Shown: positions 43,458 through 52,003 of the stretch, piece after piece
Position numbering within the stretch: position 1 is the first letter of the stretch
How the letters are laid out: the number at the start of each line of letters is the position of its first letter
NCBI RefSeq assembly: GCF_900105965.1
Contig: NZ_FNTV01000001.1
Coordinates: forward strand, 3,224,001 to 3,288,000
Reading direction: 5' to 3'
Origin: Arthrobacter alpinus
GTDB lineage: Bacteria; Actinomycetota; Actinomycetes; Actinomycetales; Micrococcaceae
DNA length: 64,000 bases
Translations under genes and position numbers: made by a program
The notes under the pieces: model-generated
Seen by the model: only the letters and a program-made list of their open reading frames with translations
Database searches by the model: none
What the model was told of the DNA's origin: nothing

Positions 43458-43529
43458 CAGTTCTTTAACTCCCGGTGCGTGTAGGGTCAGGCCATGGGGT
43501 CATTTTGGCCCCACCTTTAGGGAGCTGAC

Positions 43530-43664
43530 ATGGGCGACAAATCACCACGGCAAACCGCATCGAAGAAATCCAGCAAATCCATCAAGGAAAAGCGCGCTGA
43601 CAAACGCGCTGGCGAAACCACGGCTTCGATCGCGGACAAACCCACGCCAGCAAAGAAGAAATGA
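43530..43664 (+). CDS. Very small basic Lys-rich protein
   Basis: 44-aa protein from the ATG at 43530: MGDKSPRQTASKKSSKSIKE followed by KRADKRAGETT and ending PTPAKKK. It is highly basic and lacks hydrophobic segments, suggesting a nucleic-acid or ribosome contact or a disordered protein. TTAGGGAG precedes the start. The stop overlaps the next start codon as ATGA, so translation is coupled to the alanine-dehydrogenase-like enzyme. Similar short MGDKSPRQ proteins are, as I recall, widespread in actinobacteria without known function. Confidence 0.8.
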   Translation: MGDKSPRQTASKKSSKSIKEKRADKRAGETTASIADKPTPAKKK

Positions 43665-44824
43665 GTCCCGAAACTACCGGGCTGCGTCTGGGCGTTCTAG
43701 GAAAATCACGCAAGCCTGACGAACGCCGCGCCCCCATTCACCCGGAACATTTCTCTCGCATGGAAGAGGAAGTCCGCTCCCGGCTCATTGTCGAAGAGGG
43801 CTACGGCGACCGCTTCGGAATGTCCGACGACGTCCTGGCCACGTTGGTGGGCAAGGTGGCCTCCCGCGAGAAGCTCATAGCAGAAGCCGATGTTGTCCTG
43901 CTACCCAAGCCGCAGGCTTCTGACCTGGCCGATCTCAGGGACGGCCAAATCCTCTGGGGTTGGCCGCATTGCGTGCAGGACCGCGCCATTACGCAACTGG
44001 CCATCGATAAGAAGCTAACGCTCATTGCCTTTGAAGCCATGAATCATTGGGCCTCCGACGGCGGCTTTGGGCTTCACGTGTTCCACAAGAACAACGAGAT
44101 TGCCGGCTACTCCTCGGTGATGCATTCCTTGACCCTGACGGGTTCAACGGGCGATTATGGGCGGCGACTCAAGGCAGTTGTCATTGGTTTCGGCGCCACC
44201 GCCCGCGGAGCCGTGACAGCCTTGAAGGCCCTTGGAATCCACGACGTGCAGGTCCTAACGAGCCGCAATGTGGCAGCCGTGGCAGCCCCGATCCACTCGG
44301 CCGAGATGGTGCAGTTTGATTTTGCACCCGAGGCCCCCTATACGGGTTTTGTCATGGTGGAAGATGGTGATGTGCCGTTGAGTGTGTTCCTCGCCGAGGC
44401 GGACATCGTAGTCAATTGCACGTTGCAGGATCCCAACGATCCCATGACGTATCTGGCGGAGGCCGACCTTGACGCGTTCCGGCCCGGCAGCTTGATCGTG
44501 GACGTTTCCTGCGACGAGGGCATGGGATTCAGTTGGGCCCGCAGCACCACGTTCAACGATCCAATGTTTACGGTGGGGAACCATATCAACTACTACGCGG
44601 TTGACCACAGTCCCAGTTACTTGTGGAACTCGGCCACGTGGGAAATCAGTGAAGCCTTGTTGCCGTTCCTTGACACGGTCCTAGCTGGCCGGGAGGCCTG
44701 GACGGGGTCGGAGCCCATTGCCCGAGCCATCGAAATTTCCGACGGCGTGATCATCAACCCGGCCATCCTTGAGTTCCAAGGGCGCCAGGAAAACTACCCG
44801 CATCTGCCGCTGATCGAGGGATAA
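43661..44824 (+). CDS. Alanine dehydrogenase/PNT-family enzyme, possibly N5-(carboxyethyl)ornithine synthase
   Basis: 387-aa NAD(P)-dependent amino-acid dehydrogenase-like enzyme. The N-terminal domain has the family start (LGVLGKSRKPDERRAPIHP, with the Arg-Arg substrate site), and the Rossmann loop is VVIGFGATARGAVTALKALG. The region EADIVVNCTLQDPNDPMTYL follows, and the C-terminus carries YLWNSATWEISEAL. The length matches alanine dehydrogenase, saccharopine dehydrogenase-like and CeoS proteins, and the divergence from Ald (KxxEYRV motif altered) favours a CeoS-like or opine-type reaction. Coupled to the small basic protein upstream. Exact substrates unknown. Confidence 0.75.
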   Translation: MSPETTGLRLGVLGKSRKPDERRAPIHPEHFSRMEEEVRSRLIVEEGYGDRFGMSDDVLATLVGKVASREKLIAEADVVLLPKPQASDLADLRDGQILWGWPHCVQDRAITQLAIDKKLTLIAFEAMNHWASDGGFGLHVFHKNNEIAGYSSVMHSLTLTGSTGDYGRRLKAVVIGFGATARGAVTALKALGIHDVQVLTSRNVAAVAAPIHSAEMVQFDFAPEAPYTGFVMVEDGDVPLSVFLAEADIVVNCTLQDPNDPMTYLAEADLDAFRPGSLIVDVSCDEGMGFSWARSTTFNDPMFTVGNHINYYAVDHSPSYLWNSATWEISEALLPFLDTVLAGREAWTGSEPIARAIEISDGVIINPAILEFQGRQENYPHLPLIEG

Positions 44825-44832
44825 CCTCAGAT

Positions 44833-45879
44833 TCAGCGATATCGGCGTACCAACGGGCACTCAAAAGGGTCCGCGGCCGATAGGCCCACCCGGTTAAGGT
44901 AGCGCACCACGTGGGCATAAGACCGGAACAGTCCGGTTTCGGTGAACACGATCCCGTTGTTCTCACACGCCTGACGGACCAAGGCATTGGCGCGGCGCAG
45001 TTCCGGCCGCGCCATGTCGGGGAACAGATGGTGTTCCACCTGGTGGTTCAACCCGCCCATCAAGGTGTCGATAAAGAACCCGCCACGGATATTGCGGCTT
45101 GTCACCACCTGACGGGTCAAAAAATCCACCCGGCTGCCAGTCTCCAGGACTGGCATGCCCTTGTGGTTCGGCGCAAAAGAGGCGCCCATGTAAAATCCAA
45201 AGACTCCCATCTGCACGCCAACAAAGGCCAGTGCCATGCCCCACGGAAGCATGACGAACAACACCGTCAGGTAACTGCCAAAGCGCAGGACCAGCAGCCC
45301 AATCTCCACGAAGCGGTACTTTACGCCGCGCCGGCCAAACAACGTCTTGGCCGAGTCAAGGACAAGACTCAAGCCCAAGAAAAGAATGAGCGGAAACAAG
45401 AGCGTGCCCTGGTGGCGGGTAATGGCAGCCGCAAATCCGTGCTTTGTGGCTGCACCTTCTTCATGGAACGCCACAATTCCGGTGTGAATGTCCGGATCCT
45501 TGCCCTTGACGTTCGGGTATTGGTGGTGCGCCGTGTGCTTCTTGACCCACATGGCGTAGCTCATGCCCACCAACAGCGGGCCCAGGATCCGCGCCGTCCA
45601 GTCGTTGGCACTTCCCGAGGAAAATACTTGGTGATGGGCGGCCTCGTGAGCCAGGAACGCGAATTGGGTGAATACCAACCCGAGGACGGCGGCTATCAGG
45701 AGCTGGAACCAGGTCTGTCCAAGCAACACGAATCCTGTGCCGGCGGCACCGAGAATCATCAACAGGACGGCAAATAAGAGTGCATAGAATGTCCGACGGC
45801 GGCGCATCAGCCCAGCCGCACGCACACTCTTTAGCAGCCCGGCATAGCTCTCAACAATGGGATTGGATTGATGTCGCAT
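44833..45879 (-). CDS. Membrane fatty acid desaturase
   Basis: 348-aa di-iron desaturase. Three histidine boxes are visible: HEAAHH, HTAHH and HQVEHHLFP. The first box follows two hydrophobic segments (residues 30-75), and a further pair lies around 150-220. The HQVEHH third box is typical of acyl-lipid front-end or omega desaturases. It uses O2 and electrons from ferredoxin to introduce double bonds and adjust membrane fluidity, for example in the cold. Ends 8 nt from the convergent dehydrogenase gene. Regiospecificity is not predictable. Confidence 0.92.
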   Translation of the reverse strand: MRHQSNPIVESYAGLLKSVRAAGLMRRRRTFYALLFAVLLMILGAAGTGFVLLGQTWFQLLIAAVLGLVFTQFAFLAHEAAHHQVFSSGSANDWTARILGPLLVGMSYAMWVKKHTAHHQYPNVKGKDPDIHTGIVAFHEEGAATKHGFAAAITRHQGTLLFPLILFLGLSLVLDSAKTLFGRRGVKYRFVEIGLLVLRFGSYLTVLFVMLPWGMALAFVGVQMGVFGFYMGASFAPNHKGMPVLETGSRVDFLTRQVVTSRNIRGGFFIDTLMGGLNHQVEHHLFPDMARPELRRANALVRQACENNGIVFTETGLFRSYAHVVRYLNRVGLSAADPFECPLVRRYR

Positions 45880-45960
45880 GGTGTCACCGGCTGGTCAGGG
45901 TCGACCGTCAAGCCGGCAAGATACCCGAAAAGAAGTTTTCGTACGTTAATTTTAGTCCTT

Positions 45961-45992
45961 GAAGGGGCAGGAAGCTCCTCCCCTGCCCCTTC
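45961..45992. repeat. 11-bp hairpin upstream of vsr
   Basis: GAAGGGGCAGG (45961-45971) pairs with CCTGCCCCTTC (45982-45992) around a 10-nt loop, followed by AATTCATTTCC. It sits between the divergent desaturase and vsr genes, an unusual place for a terminator. It may shield vsr from read-through or mark the edge of an inserted segment. Confidence 0.6.
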
Positions 45993-46033
45993 AATTCATT
46001 TCCCTCCAACAAGCGTGCGCGTAGCATGGGTCC

Positions 46034-46468
46034 ATGGTTGATTCACTGACCAAAGAACAACGCCACCGCGTCATGTCAAGCATCCGCAGCAAGGACACTC
46101 GGCCGGAAATGCTGGTCCGGCGGCTGCTGTTTGCTGAAGGCTACAGATACCGGCTGCACGCATCGGATTTGCCCGGCACACCTGACCTAGTTTTCCGCGG
46201 GAACCAGCAGGCCATCTTTGTGAACGGCTGTTTTTGGCACTCCCACGGTTGCTCCAACGGATCCCATAAGCCGGCAACGAATGCCGAATTCTGGGACGCC
46301 AAGCGGACGAGGACCGTTCAGCGGGACGGCCAGGCTCTGGCGGGGCTGGAAAGCCTCGGATGGAGGACGCTCACGGTGTGGGAATGCGAGCTGCACGACC
46401 TTGGGTCCGTGGCAGCCTCCCTTCACGATTTTCTGGGTCCGCCGGGCCACAGTCGAAAGCCCGCCTGA
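46034..46468 (+). CDS. vsr: Very-short-patch-repair (Vsr) endonuclease, orphan
   Basis: 144-aa nicking endonuclease that cuts beside T:G mismatches created by 5-methylcytosine deamination. The conserved N-terminus RSKDTRPEMLVRRLLF is followed by catalytic D51 in TPDLVF, zinc and catalytic residues C66, H69, H71 and C73 in NGCFWHSHGC, and a later cysteine in WEC near 118, all as in E. coli Vsr. No C5 methyltransferase gene lies nearby; Vsr usually accompanies one. The neighbours are a desaturase and an MFS gene, so it may be a remnant of a restriction-modification cassette. Confidence 0.93.
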   Translation: MVDSLTKEQRHRVMSSIRSKDTRPEMLVRRLLFAEGYRYRLHASDLPGTPDLVFRGNQQAIFVNGCFWHSHGCSNGSHKPATNAEFWDAKRTRTVQRDGQALAGLESLGWRTLTVWECELHDLGSVAASLHDFLGPPGHSRKPA

Positions 46469-46486
46469 ACCTGCTGGGCGTAGGGC

Positions 46487-47827
46487 TCAGCCCACCTTGG
46501 CCACAATAAAGACGGGGCGACGTGCACTGCGCAGATTCACCTGCAGTGTCAACTGCCCACGCTTTGCCAATACCAAGCCAATCACGACGGCGGCGAGCAA
46601 CGGCATGCCGCCAGCAAGCACCATGGCCCACTGCACGCCCCAATTCTCGGCCAACCAGCCCATGAGCGGTCCGCCCACGGCCTGGCCACCCAGAAGTACC
46701 ATGACGTAAAGGCTCATGACGCGGCCTCTGATGGAAACGTTGGTTGACATCTGCACCAGCTGATTGGCGCTGGTGAGGAATAGCAGCGAGGCGAATCCAG
46801 CCACGACCATGACCACTCCGAAGGTGACCATACTGGGTGCTGCCGAGGCAATAATCAGCAACACACCATAGGCGCCAGCTGCTGTCATGACTCCCCGCAG
46901 CCGCAACGTCGCAATCCTTGTCGAGGCCAGCGCACCACCCAGTGCACCGAGGGCAACGAGAGTATTCAGCAGGCCGTAGCCGCCGGCACCAACATCGAAC
47001 ACGTTGTTGGCGTAGGCGGCCATCAGTACGGCCAAGCTGAGACCGAACACGGCAAAGACGGCAGCCATGACGGCTGGCCAGAAGATGGTCGGTTTGCCCA
47101 ACGCATACCGAACACCCTCCATGAGCTGGCCCTTGGCGCGCTTCACGGGCGGCATTCTCACCAGTTCCGACGAGCGGATCATCGTCAATGAGAGCACGGT
47201 GATGGTGCAGGCAAGTGCGTTGGCCGCGAAGGCCCAACCGCCACCGACCGCCATGATCAGGACGCCGCTGATCGCGGGGCCGATCATGCCGCCGAGTTGA
47301 AAAATAGAGGAGTTCAGGCTGATCGCGTTGCGAAGTTGAGTGGGCCCCACCAACTCGTTGACGAACACCTGGCGGGCGGGCTGATCAGCAACCACAACGA
47401 GCCCCAGAATGAAGGCAATGACGTAAATGTGCCACACCTCGAGGTGCCCGGTCAGCGCAAGCACGGCCATAAGAGTCGCCAGCACCGCTGCCGAACCCTG
47501 GCTGATCATGAGAATGAGCCGCTTGGAGTACCTGTCGGCAAGGATTCCGCCCAGCGGCATCAAGACGAGGGAGGGGATGAACTGCATGAAAACGGTAATG
47601 CCGACGGCGGTGACGGAGCCGGAAAGTTCCAACACCATCCAGTCCTGTGCCACTCGCTGCATCCACACAGCAATGACGGCCACAATATTTGCGGAAGCGA
47701 AAATGCGGTAGTTGCGGATCTTGAGCGAGGAAAAGGTCTGACTCCACGGAGGACGTGTTGTCACTAGGTTGATGGGTGCGGTCAGGGCAGCATTCATAGG
47801 TGCTGATGGGGGCGTCAACGCGTTCAT
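46487..47827 (-). CDS. MFS exporter (MFS_3/enterobactin-exporter-like)
   Basis: 446-aa major facilitator with 12 predicted helices. IRNYRIFASANIVAVIAVWM starts helix 1, MPLGGILADRYSKRLILMIS is the A-motif loop, and VADQPARQVFVNELVGPTQL lies in the central loop, as in MFS_3-type exporters. The start is set at the ATG at 47827 (MNALTPP); another ATG at 47797 is possible, and neither has a good ribosome site. The open frame extends to 47965 but would overlap the LysR promoter. Divergent from a LysR gene that probably controls it. Confidence 0.85.
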   Translation of the reverse strand: MNALTPPSAPMNAALTAPINLVTTRPPWSQTFSSLKIRNYRIFASANIVAVIAVWMQRVAQDWMVLELSGSVTAVGITVFMQFIPSLVLMPLGGILADRYSKRLILMISQGSAAVLATLMAVLALTGHLEVWHIYVIAFILGLVVVADQPARQVFVNELVGPTQLRNAISLNSSIFQLGGMIGPAISGVLIMAVGGGWAFAANALACTITVLSLTMIRSSELVRMPPVKRAKGQLMEGVRYALGKPTIFWPAVMAAVFAVFGLSLAVLMAAYANNVFDVGAGGYGLLNTLVALGALGGALASTRIATLRLRGVMTAAGAYGVLLIIASAAPSMVTFGVVMVVAGFASLLFLTSANQLVQMSTNVSIRGRVMSLYVMVLLGGQAVGGPLMGWLAENWGVQWAMVLAGGMPLLAAVVIGLVLAKRGQLTLQVNLRSARRPVFIVAKVG

Positions 47828-47891
47828 CCTGGGTTTGGTGGGGCGGAAAGGGTCTACCTCTTCAACCCTAGGCTGAGCCGTCTTATGCGGA

Positions 47892-47918
47892 AATAGTATG
47901 GTGCTTATAAGTACTATT
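47892..47918. promoter_or_regulatory. LysR-type dyad between MFS and lysR genes
   Basis: AATAGTA-N13-TACTATT, a perfect 7-bp inverted repeat with a 27-bp span. An inner palindrome CTTATAAG overlaps its right part. It fits the T-N11-A-like operators of LysR regulators located between the regulator and its divergent target. Confidence 0.7.
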
Positions 47919-47949
47919 GAGTTTCGTAATACTTCCAGGGAGTCGCCCC

Positions 47950-48825
47950 ATGTCAGATGCCCCAATTTTTGATCCCATCCAGCTCAAGAGTTTCCTGGCC
48001 GTGGCCGAAACCCACAATTTCACCCGCGCGGCCGAGCGCCTGGGCATTAGCCAGCCAACCGTCAGCCAGCATGTTCGCAAGCTGGAGCAGTCCGCCGGGC
48101 GCAGACTGGTCACCCGCGACACACGAGAGGTGCAACTGACGGACAACGGCGATGCCATGGCCGGATTTGCCCGCACCATTCTTGCCGCCAACGATGTTGC
48201 AACACGCTACTTCTCCGGTGCCGCCATGCGCGGACGCCTTCGTTTTGGCACGGCGGATGACCTGGCCATCACGGGGCTGCCCCGAATCCTGCGCGAATTT
48301 CGCCAGCTCTACCCTCAGATCAACTTGGAGCTCACCGTCAGCCAGAGCGATCACCTGCACCGCCGGCTCAAGGCTGGCGCCCTGGATCTGGTGTTCGTGA
48401 AATGGGTGTCCGGCGCGCAGGAAGGTGAAGTCGTAAAAACGGATACCTTTGCCTGGGTGGGTCTGGAGCAAACAATCTTGGAACCGGGAGCCCCCGTTCC
48501 CGTCATTGCGTATCCCGCGCCGAGCTTGAGCCGCAAGCTTGCCCTTGACGCCCTGGAGGACGCCGGGCGCACCTGGCGCGTCACGTGCACAACCAAGCAG
48601 ATCAGCGGAGTTCTCGCGGCACTTCGGGCGGGCATCGGCATCGCCGTCATGCCGACGTCGTTGATTCCGGAGGATCTGAAGGTGATCACCAAACGCTTTG
48701 ACCTGCCACCCGTGGGCGATGTGGACTTCACCTTGATCCGCAATCCCCTAGCGAACACGGAAGTAGTGGATGCCCTGACTAGGGCAATCATGGGCCGGAA
48801 GTTGACGCCGGTGGGGAGACGCTAA
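47950..48825 (+). CDS. LysR-family transcriptional regulator
   Basis: 291-aa regulator. N-terminal winged HTH (LKSFLAVAETHNFTRAAERL, GISQPTVSQHVRKLEQSAGR) followed by the effector domain with RLRFGTADDLAITGLPRILREF. The ATG at 47950 follows AGGGAG by 6 nt. It is divergent from the MFS exporter gene with a 27-bp dyad between them, the usual autoregulated LysR arrangement. The inducer is unknown but is likely the exporter's substrate. Confidence 0.93.
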   Translation: MSDAPIFDPIQLKSFLAVAETHNFTRAAERLGISQPTVSQHVRKLEQSAGRRLVTRDTREVQLTDNGDAMAGFARTILAANDVATRYFSGAAMRGRLRFGTADDLAITGLPRILREFRQLYPQINLELTVSQSDHLHRRLKAGALDLVFVKWVSGAQEGEVVKTDTFAWVGLEQTILEPGAPVPVIAYPAPSLSRKLALDALEDAGRTWRVTCTTKQISGVLAALRAGIGIAVMPTSLIPEDLKVITKRFDLPPVGDVDFTLIRNPLANTEVVDALTRAIMGRKLTPVGRR

Positions 48826-48886
48826 GCACAGCGGAGATGGGGTTCACAGCTTGCTCTTGACCCGGCAGCGGTAGACTTGTCCCGTT

Positions 48887-49303
48887 ATGATCCGAACAAT
48901 ATTCAAATCCAAGATTCACCGCGCAACTGTCACCCACGCCGACCTGAACTACGTCGGCTCCGTAACAGTGGACGCCGATCTGCTGGACGCTGCCGACATT
49001 CTTCCGGGTGAACTGGTTTCGATTGTGGACATCACCAATGGTGCCCGCTTGGAGACCTACACCATCCCCGGCGAGCGCGGCTCCGGCGTTATTGGCATCA
49101 ACGGCGCTGCCGCCCACCTGGTGGGCGTTGGCGACCTCGTCATCTTGATGACGTACGCCCAAATGACCACGGCCGAAGCCCTGGACTTTGTTCCCTCTGT
49201 GGTCCACGTCGATGCGAACAACAAGATCGTTCACCTAGGCACCGACCCAGCTGAAGCCGTCACCGAGGGCCTGCAGCGTCCGGCACTGGCGCAAACCACC
49301 TAA
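48887..49303 (+). CDS. panD: Aspartate 1-decarboxylase
   Basis: 138-aa pyruvoyl enzyme making beta-alanine for pantothenate and coenzyme [21 protein letters not shown] is the conserved start, and self-cleavage occurs between Gly24 and Ser25 in YVGSV to create the pyruvoyl group. [17 protein letters not shown] forms the later conserved barrel part. The N-terminal length is exact for the family. Monocistronic after lysR, with no panB or panC nearby. Confidence 0.96.
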   Translation: MIRTIFKSKIHRATVTHADLNYVGSVTVDADLLDAADILPGELVSIVDITNGARLETYTIPGERGSGVIGINGAAAHLVGVGDLVILMTYAQMTTAEALDFVPSVVHVDANNKIVHLGTDPAEAVTEGLQRPALAQTT

Positions 49304-49398
49304 TTCCCAGTCACATTTAACGCCTTTTTCTTAGCATGGGCATTCCCTGCTTAGGCTGGTGACGTGCCAACACCAAAAACCACAGCCATGACTCCCCC

Positions 49399-50325
49399 GT
49401 GCTAGCCGTCATCGAGGGGTTCTCGGTCGTATGGCTCGTGATCCTTGTTGGCTGGTTTGTAGGACGGCAAAAAGTCCTTGGTGAGAACGCACAACTCGTA
49501 CTGAGCCGGCTCTCCTTCTTTGTGGCCAGCCCAGCCTTGCTCGTGGAGACCCTGTCCCGCGCCGAACTGAAAACCGTGTTCGCCGGCCCACTCTTGGTGG
49601 CCGCGGCCGGTGCAGTGATTACCAGTGGCATCTACCTGGTGATCGTCAGATTCTGGCTCAAGCGCCAGCTCGGCGAATCGCTGGTCTCCGCCATGTCGTC
49701 TTCCACGGCCAATGCGGCAAACCTCGGTATCCCCATCGCGGCCTACGTTTTGGGCGATGCCGCCCTGATCGCGCCAGTTCTGGTCTTCCAGCTGGCCTTC
49801 TACACCCCCGTATATTTGATGCTTTTGGACAGCATTACCAGCGGCCACCGGGCCACACCCGGACGCGTCCTGCTGCAGATCATCCGAAACCCCATGATCG
49901 TGGGCACGGTGGTTGGCCTGATTCTGGCCGCCACCGGCTGGCAGCTGCCAAATCTCGTGGCCGAACCCCTGCATCTGATCGCCGGCGCCGCCATCCCGGC
50001 CATCCTGATCGCCTTCGGCATGTCACTGGGCACCACCAAACCACTTTCAGCCGCGGATGGCAGGCGCCCCGACATCCTGCTGAGCACCTCATTCAAGCTG
50101 ATCCTGCACCCGTTCGTCGCCTTCCTGTTGGGCCACTTTGCCCTCGGCATGAGCGGGGCTGCGCTGTTCGCCGTCGTGGTTGCAGCAGCACTCCCCACGG
50201 CCCAAAACGTGTACGTCACAAGCCAGCGGTACCAGGTGGGTGTGGCCGTGGCCAAGGACACCGTGCTGCTGACAACCATCCTCGCCATCCCAGCCATGTT
50301 CGCTGTGGCGTTCCTGCTGGGCTGA
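49399..50325 (+). CDS. AEC-family (auxin-efflux-carrier-like) transporter
   Basis: 308-aa membrane protein with ten predicted helices. The N-terminal half has VLSRLSFFVASPALLVETL, the middle NAANLGIPIAAYVLGD and the C-terminal half ALPTAQNVYVTSQRYQVG, all characteristic AEC regions. Bacterial members move malate, malonate or related organic acids. The start is the GTG at 49399. The substrate is not resolvable; the nearby panD gene offers no clear link. Confidence 0.88.
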   Translation: MLAVIEGFSVVWLVILVGWFVGRQKVLGENAQLVLSRLSFFVASPALLVETLSRAELKTVFAGPLLVAAAGAVITSGIYLVIVRFWLKRQLGESLVSAMSSSTANAANLGIPIAAYVLGDAALIAPVLVFQLAFYTPVYLMLLDSITSGHRATPGRVLLQIIRNPMIVGTVVGLILAATGWQLPNLVAEPLHLIAGAAIPAILIAFGMSLGTTKPLSAADGRRPDILLSTSFKLILHPFVAFLLGHFALGMSGAALFAVVVAAALPTAQNVYVTSQRYQVGVAVAKDTVLLTTILAIPAMFAVAFLLG

Positions 50326-50394
50326 GCTGCGTACACGCCGCAATCAAGTGGCGTAATACGGCGCGCAGAATGTGGCTCGCGGTACGCTTTCGTC

Positions 50395-51981
50395 ATGGCT
50401 ACCAAAACACCATCAGAGTTGATTGCCGCCATTGCGGCCGGCTACACGTTCAGCGGTTCATCCATTGCCCTTGGCGCAGCCATGGCGGACGGTGCGGTTC
50501 ATCCGGAGGCGCAGGTGTCCTTGCCGTTGGCCATGATGAACCGTCACGGCTTGGTGGCTGGAGCCACCGGAACGGGTAAGACCGTCACACTTCACATGAT
50601 TGCGGAACAGCTTTCCACCGCAGGCGTGCCGGTGTTCATGGCGGATATCAAGGGCGATCTCACCGGACTGGCCACCGCGGCCGAGGGCAGCGAGAAGCTC
50701 ACCGCCCGTACGCAGGCACTGGGCCAGCAATGGGAATCCAAGGCATTCCCCGTGGAGTTCCTTGCCCTGGGCGGCAACGGCAACGGTGTTCCCGTCCGGG
50801 CAACCATCACCTCTTTCGGGCCCATCTTGCTGGCGCGTGTTTTGGACCTGAATGAAACACAGGAATCCAGCCTCCAATTGGTGTTCCACTACGCGGACAC
50901 CAAGGACCTGGAACTTTATGACCTCAAGGACCTGCGCGCAGTCATCCAATACCTCACCTCCGATGAGGGCAAGTCGGATCTGGACGAGCTCGGCGGGCTG
51001 TCCAAGGCCACGGCCGGCGTCATCCTTCGCAACCTGATCACCCTTGATGCCCAGGGTATGGGCGAATTCTTTGGCATTCCGGAGTTCGACACGGCCGAGC
51101 TGCTCCGCACCGCCCCCGACGGCCGAGGCGTCATCACCTGCCTTGAACTGCCCAGCATCCAGGACAAGCCGCTGCTGTTCTCCACCTTCCTCATGTGGCT
51201 GTTGGCGGACCTGTTCCGCGATTTGCCCGAGGTGGGAGATCTGGACAAGCCCAAGCTGGTGTTCTTCTTCGACGAAGCCCACCTGCTGTTCAACGGCGCC
51301 AGCAAGGCGTTCCTGACGGCCATCACGCAGACTGTCCGGCTGATCCGCTCCAAGGGCGTTGGCATCTTCTTTGTCACCCAGACCCCCAAGGATGTACCGG
51401 CGGATGTTCTGGCCCAGCTCGCCAACCGCATTCAACATGCCCTGCGTGCGTTCACCCCTGACGATGCCAAGGCACTCAAGGCCACCGTCTCAACCTTCCC
51501 CACCAGCGATTACGATCTCGAGGAAGTGCTCACAAGCGCCGGGATCGGCGAGGCCGTGGTGACGGTCATGAATGAGAACGGTTCCCCCACCCCCGTGGCC
51601 CTGACCCGGCTGCGCGCCCCTGGTTCGGTCATGGGGCCCAGCTCGGACCAGGCCGTCAAGGCAGTCATCTCTGCTTCAGCCCTGCTGCCCACCTATGGGA
51701 CAGCGGTTGACCCCGTCTCAGCGTTTGAAAAACTTCAGACTCCCCCACCCGCCGCCAGCACGGGTCCCGCCGTTGGGACTCCGCTGCCACCACCGCCCCC
51801 ACCGGTTGACCTGCCCTCGCGCGGAAACACCGACGGCGGCATCGCCTCAGACGTCATCGGCGCCTTGGGCGGGGCCTTGGGTGGCGGACTGAAAAGCATG
51901 GTCCGCTCCATGGGCAGCTCTCTCGGCCGCAACCTGATGCGTGACATGTTCGGCACGGCGTCACGAAAGCGCCGACGCTAG
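50395..51981 (+). CDS. HerA-like ATPase of the DUF853 family
   Basis: 528-aa HerA/FtsK-like P-loop ATPase. Walker A GATGTGKTVTLHMIAE at about residue 57, Walker B LVFFFDEAHLLF, and the sensor region GVGIFFVTQTPKDVPADVLA. The C-terminus (residues 430-528) is Pro/Ala-rich then basic (SLGRNLMRDMFGTASRKRRR). No NurA nuclease or Sir2-like partner is adjacent, so it is not an obvious HerA defence pair. Role in DNA translocation or processing is inferred. Followed after 22 nt by a membrane-anchored unknown protein. Confidence 0.9.
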   Translation: MATKTPSELIAAIAAGYTFSGSSIALGAAMADGAVHPEAQVSLPLAMMNRHGLVAGATGTGKTVTLHMIAEQLSTAGVPVFMADIKGDLTGLATAAEGSEKLTARTQALGQQWESKAFPVEFLALGGNGNGVPVRATITSFGPILLARVLDLNETQESSLQLVFHYADTKDLELYDLKDLRAVIQYLTSDEGKSDLDELGGLSKATAGVILRNLITLDAQGMGEFFGIPEFDTAELLRTAPDGRGVITCLELPSIQDKPLLFSTFLMWLLADLFRDLPEVGDLDKPKLVFFFDEAHLLFNGASKAFLTAITQTVRLIRSKGVGIFFVTQTPKDVPADVLAQLANRIQHALRAFTPDDAKALKATVSTFPTSDYDLEEVLTSAGIGEAVVTVMNENGSPTPVALTRLRAPGSVMGPSSDQAVKAVISASALLPTYGTAVDPVSAFEKLQTPPPAASTGPAVGTPLPPPPPPVDLPSRGNTDGGIASDVIGALGGALGGGLKSMVRSMGSSLGRNLMRDMFGTASRKRRR

Positions 51982-52003
51982 AATCGGGCCAGGTGATGAA
52001 CCC

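Noticed and set aside
43495..43513. TGGGGTCATTTTGGCCCCA resembles TGGGGCCATTTTGGCCGCA at 58020-58038, hinting at a dispersed hairpin family.
   Set aside because: Two short copies only; CCATTTTGGCC also occurs inside a coding region (about 17243), so chance is likely.
46034..46468. Vsr region considered as a full restriction-modification island.
   Set aside because: No methyltransferase, restriction endonuclease, integrase or repeat boundary is visible around it.
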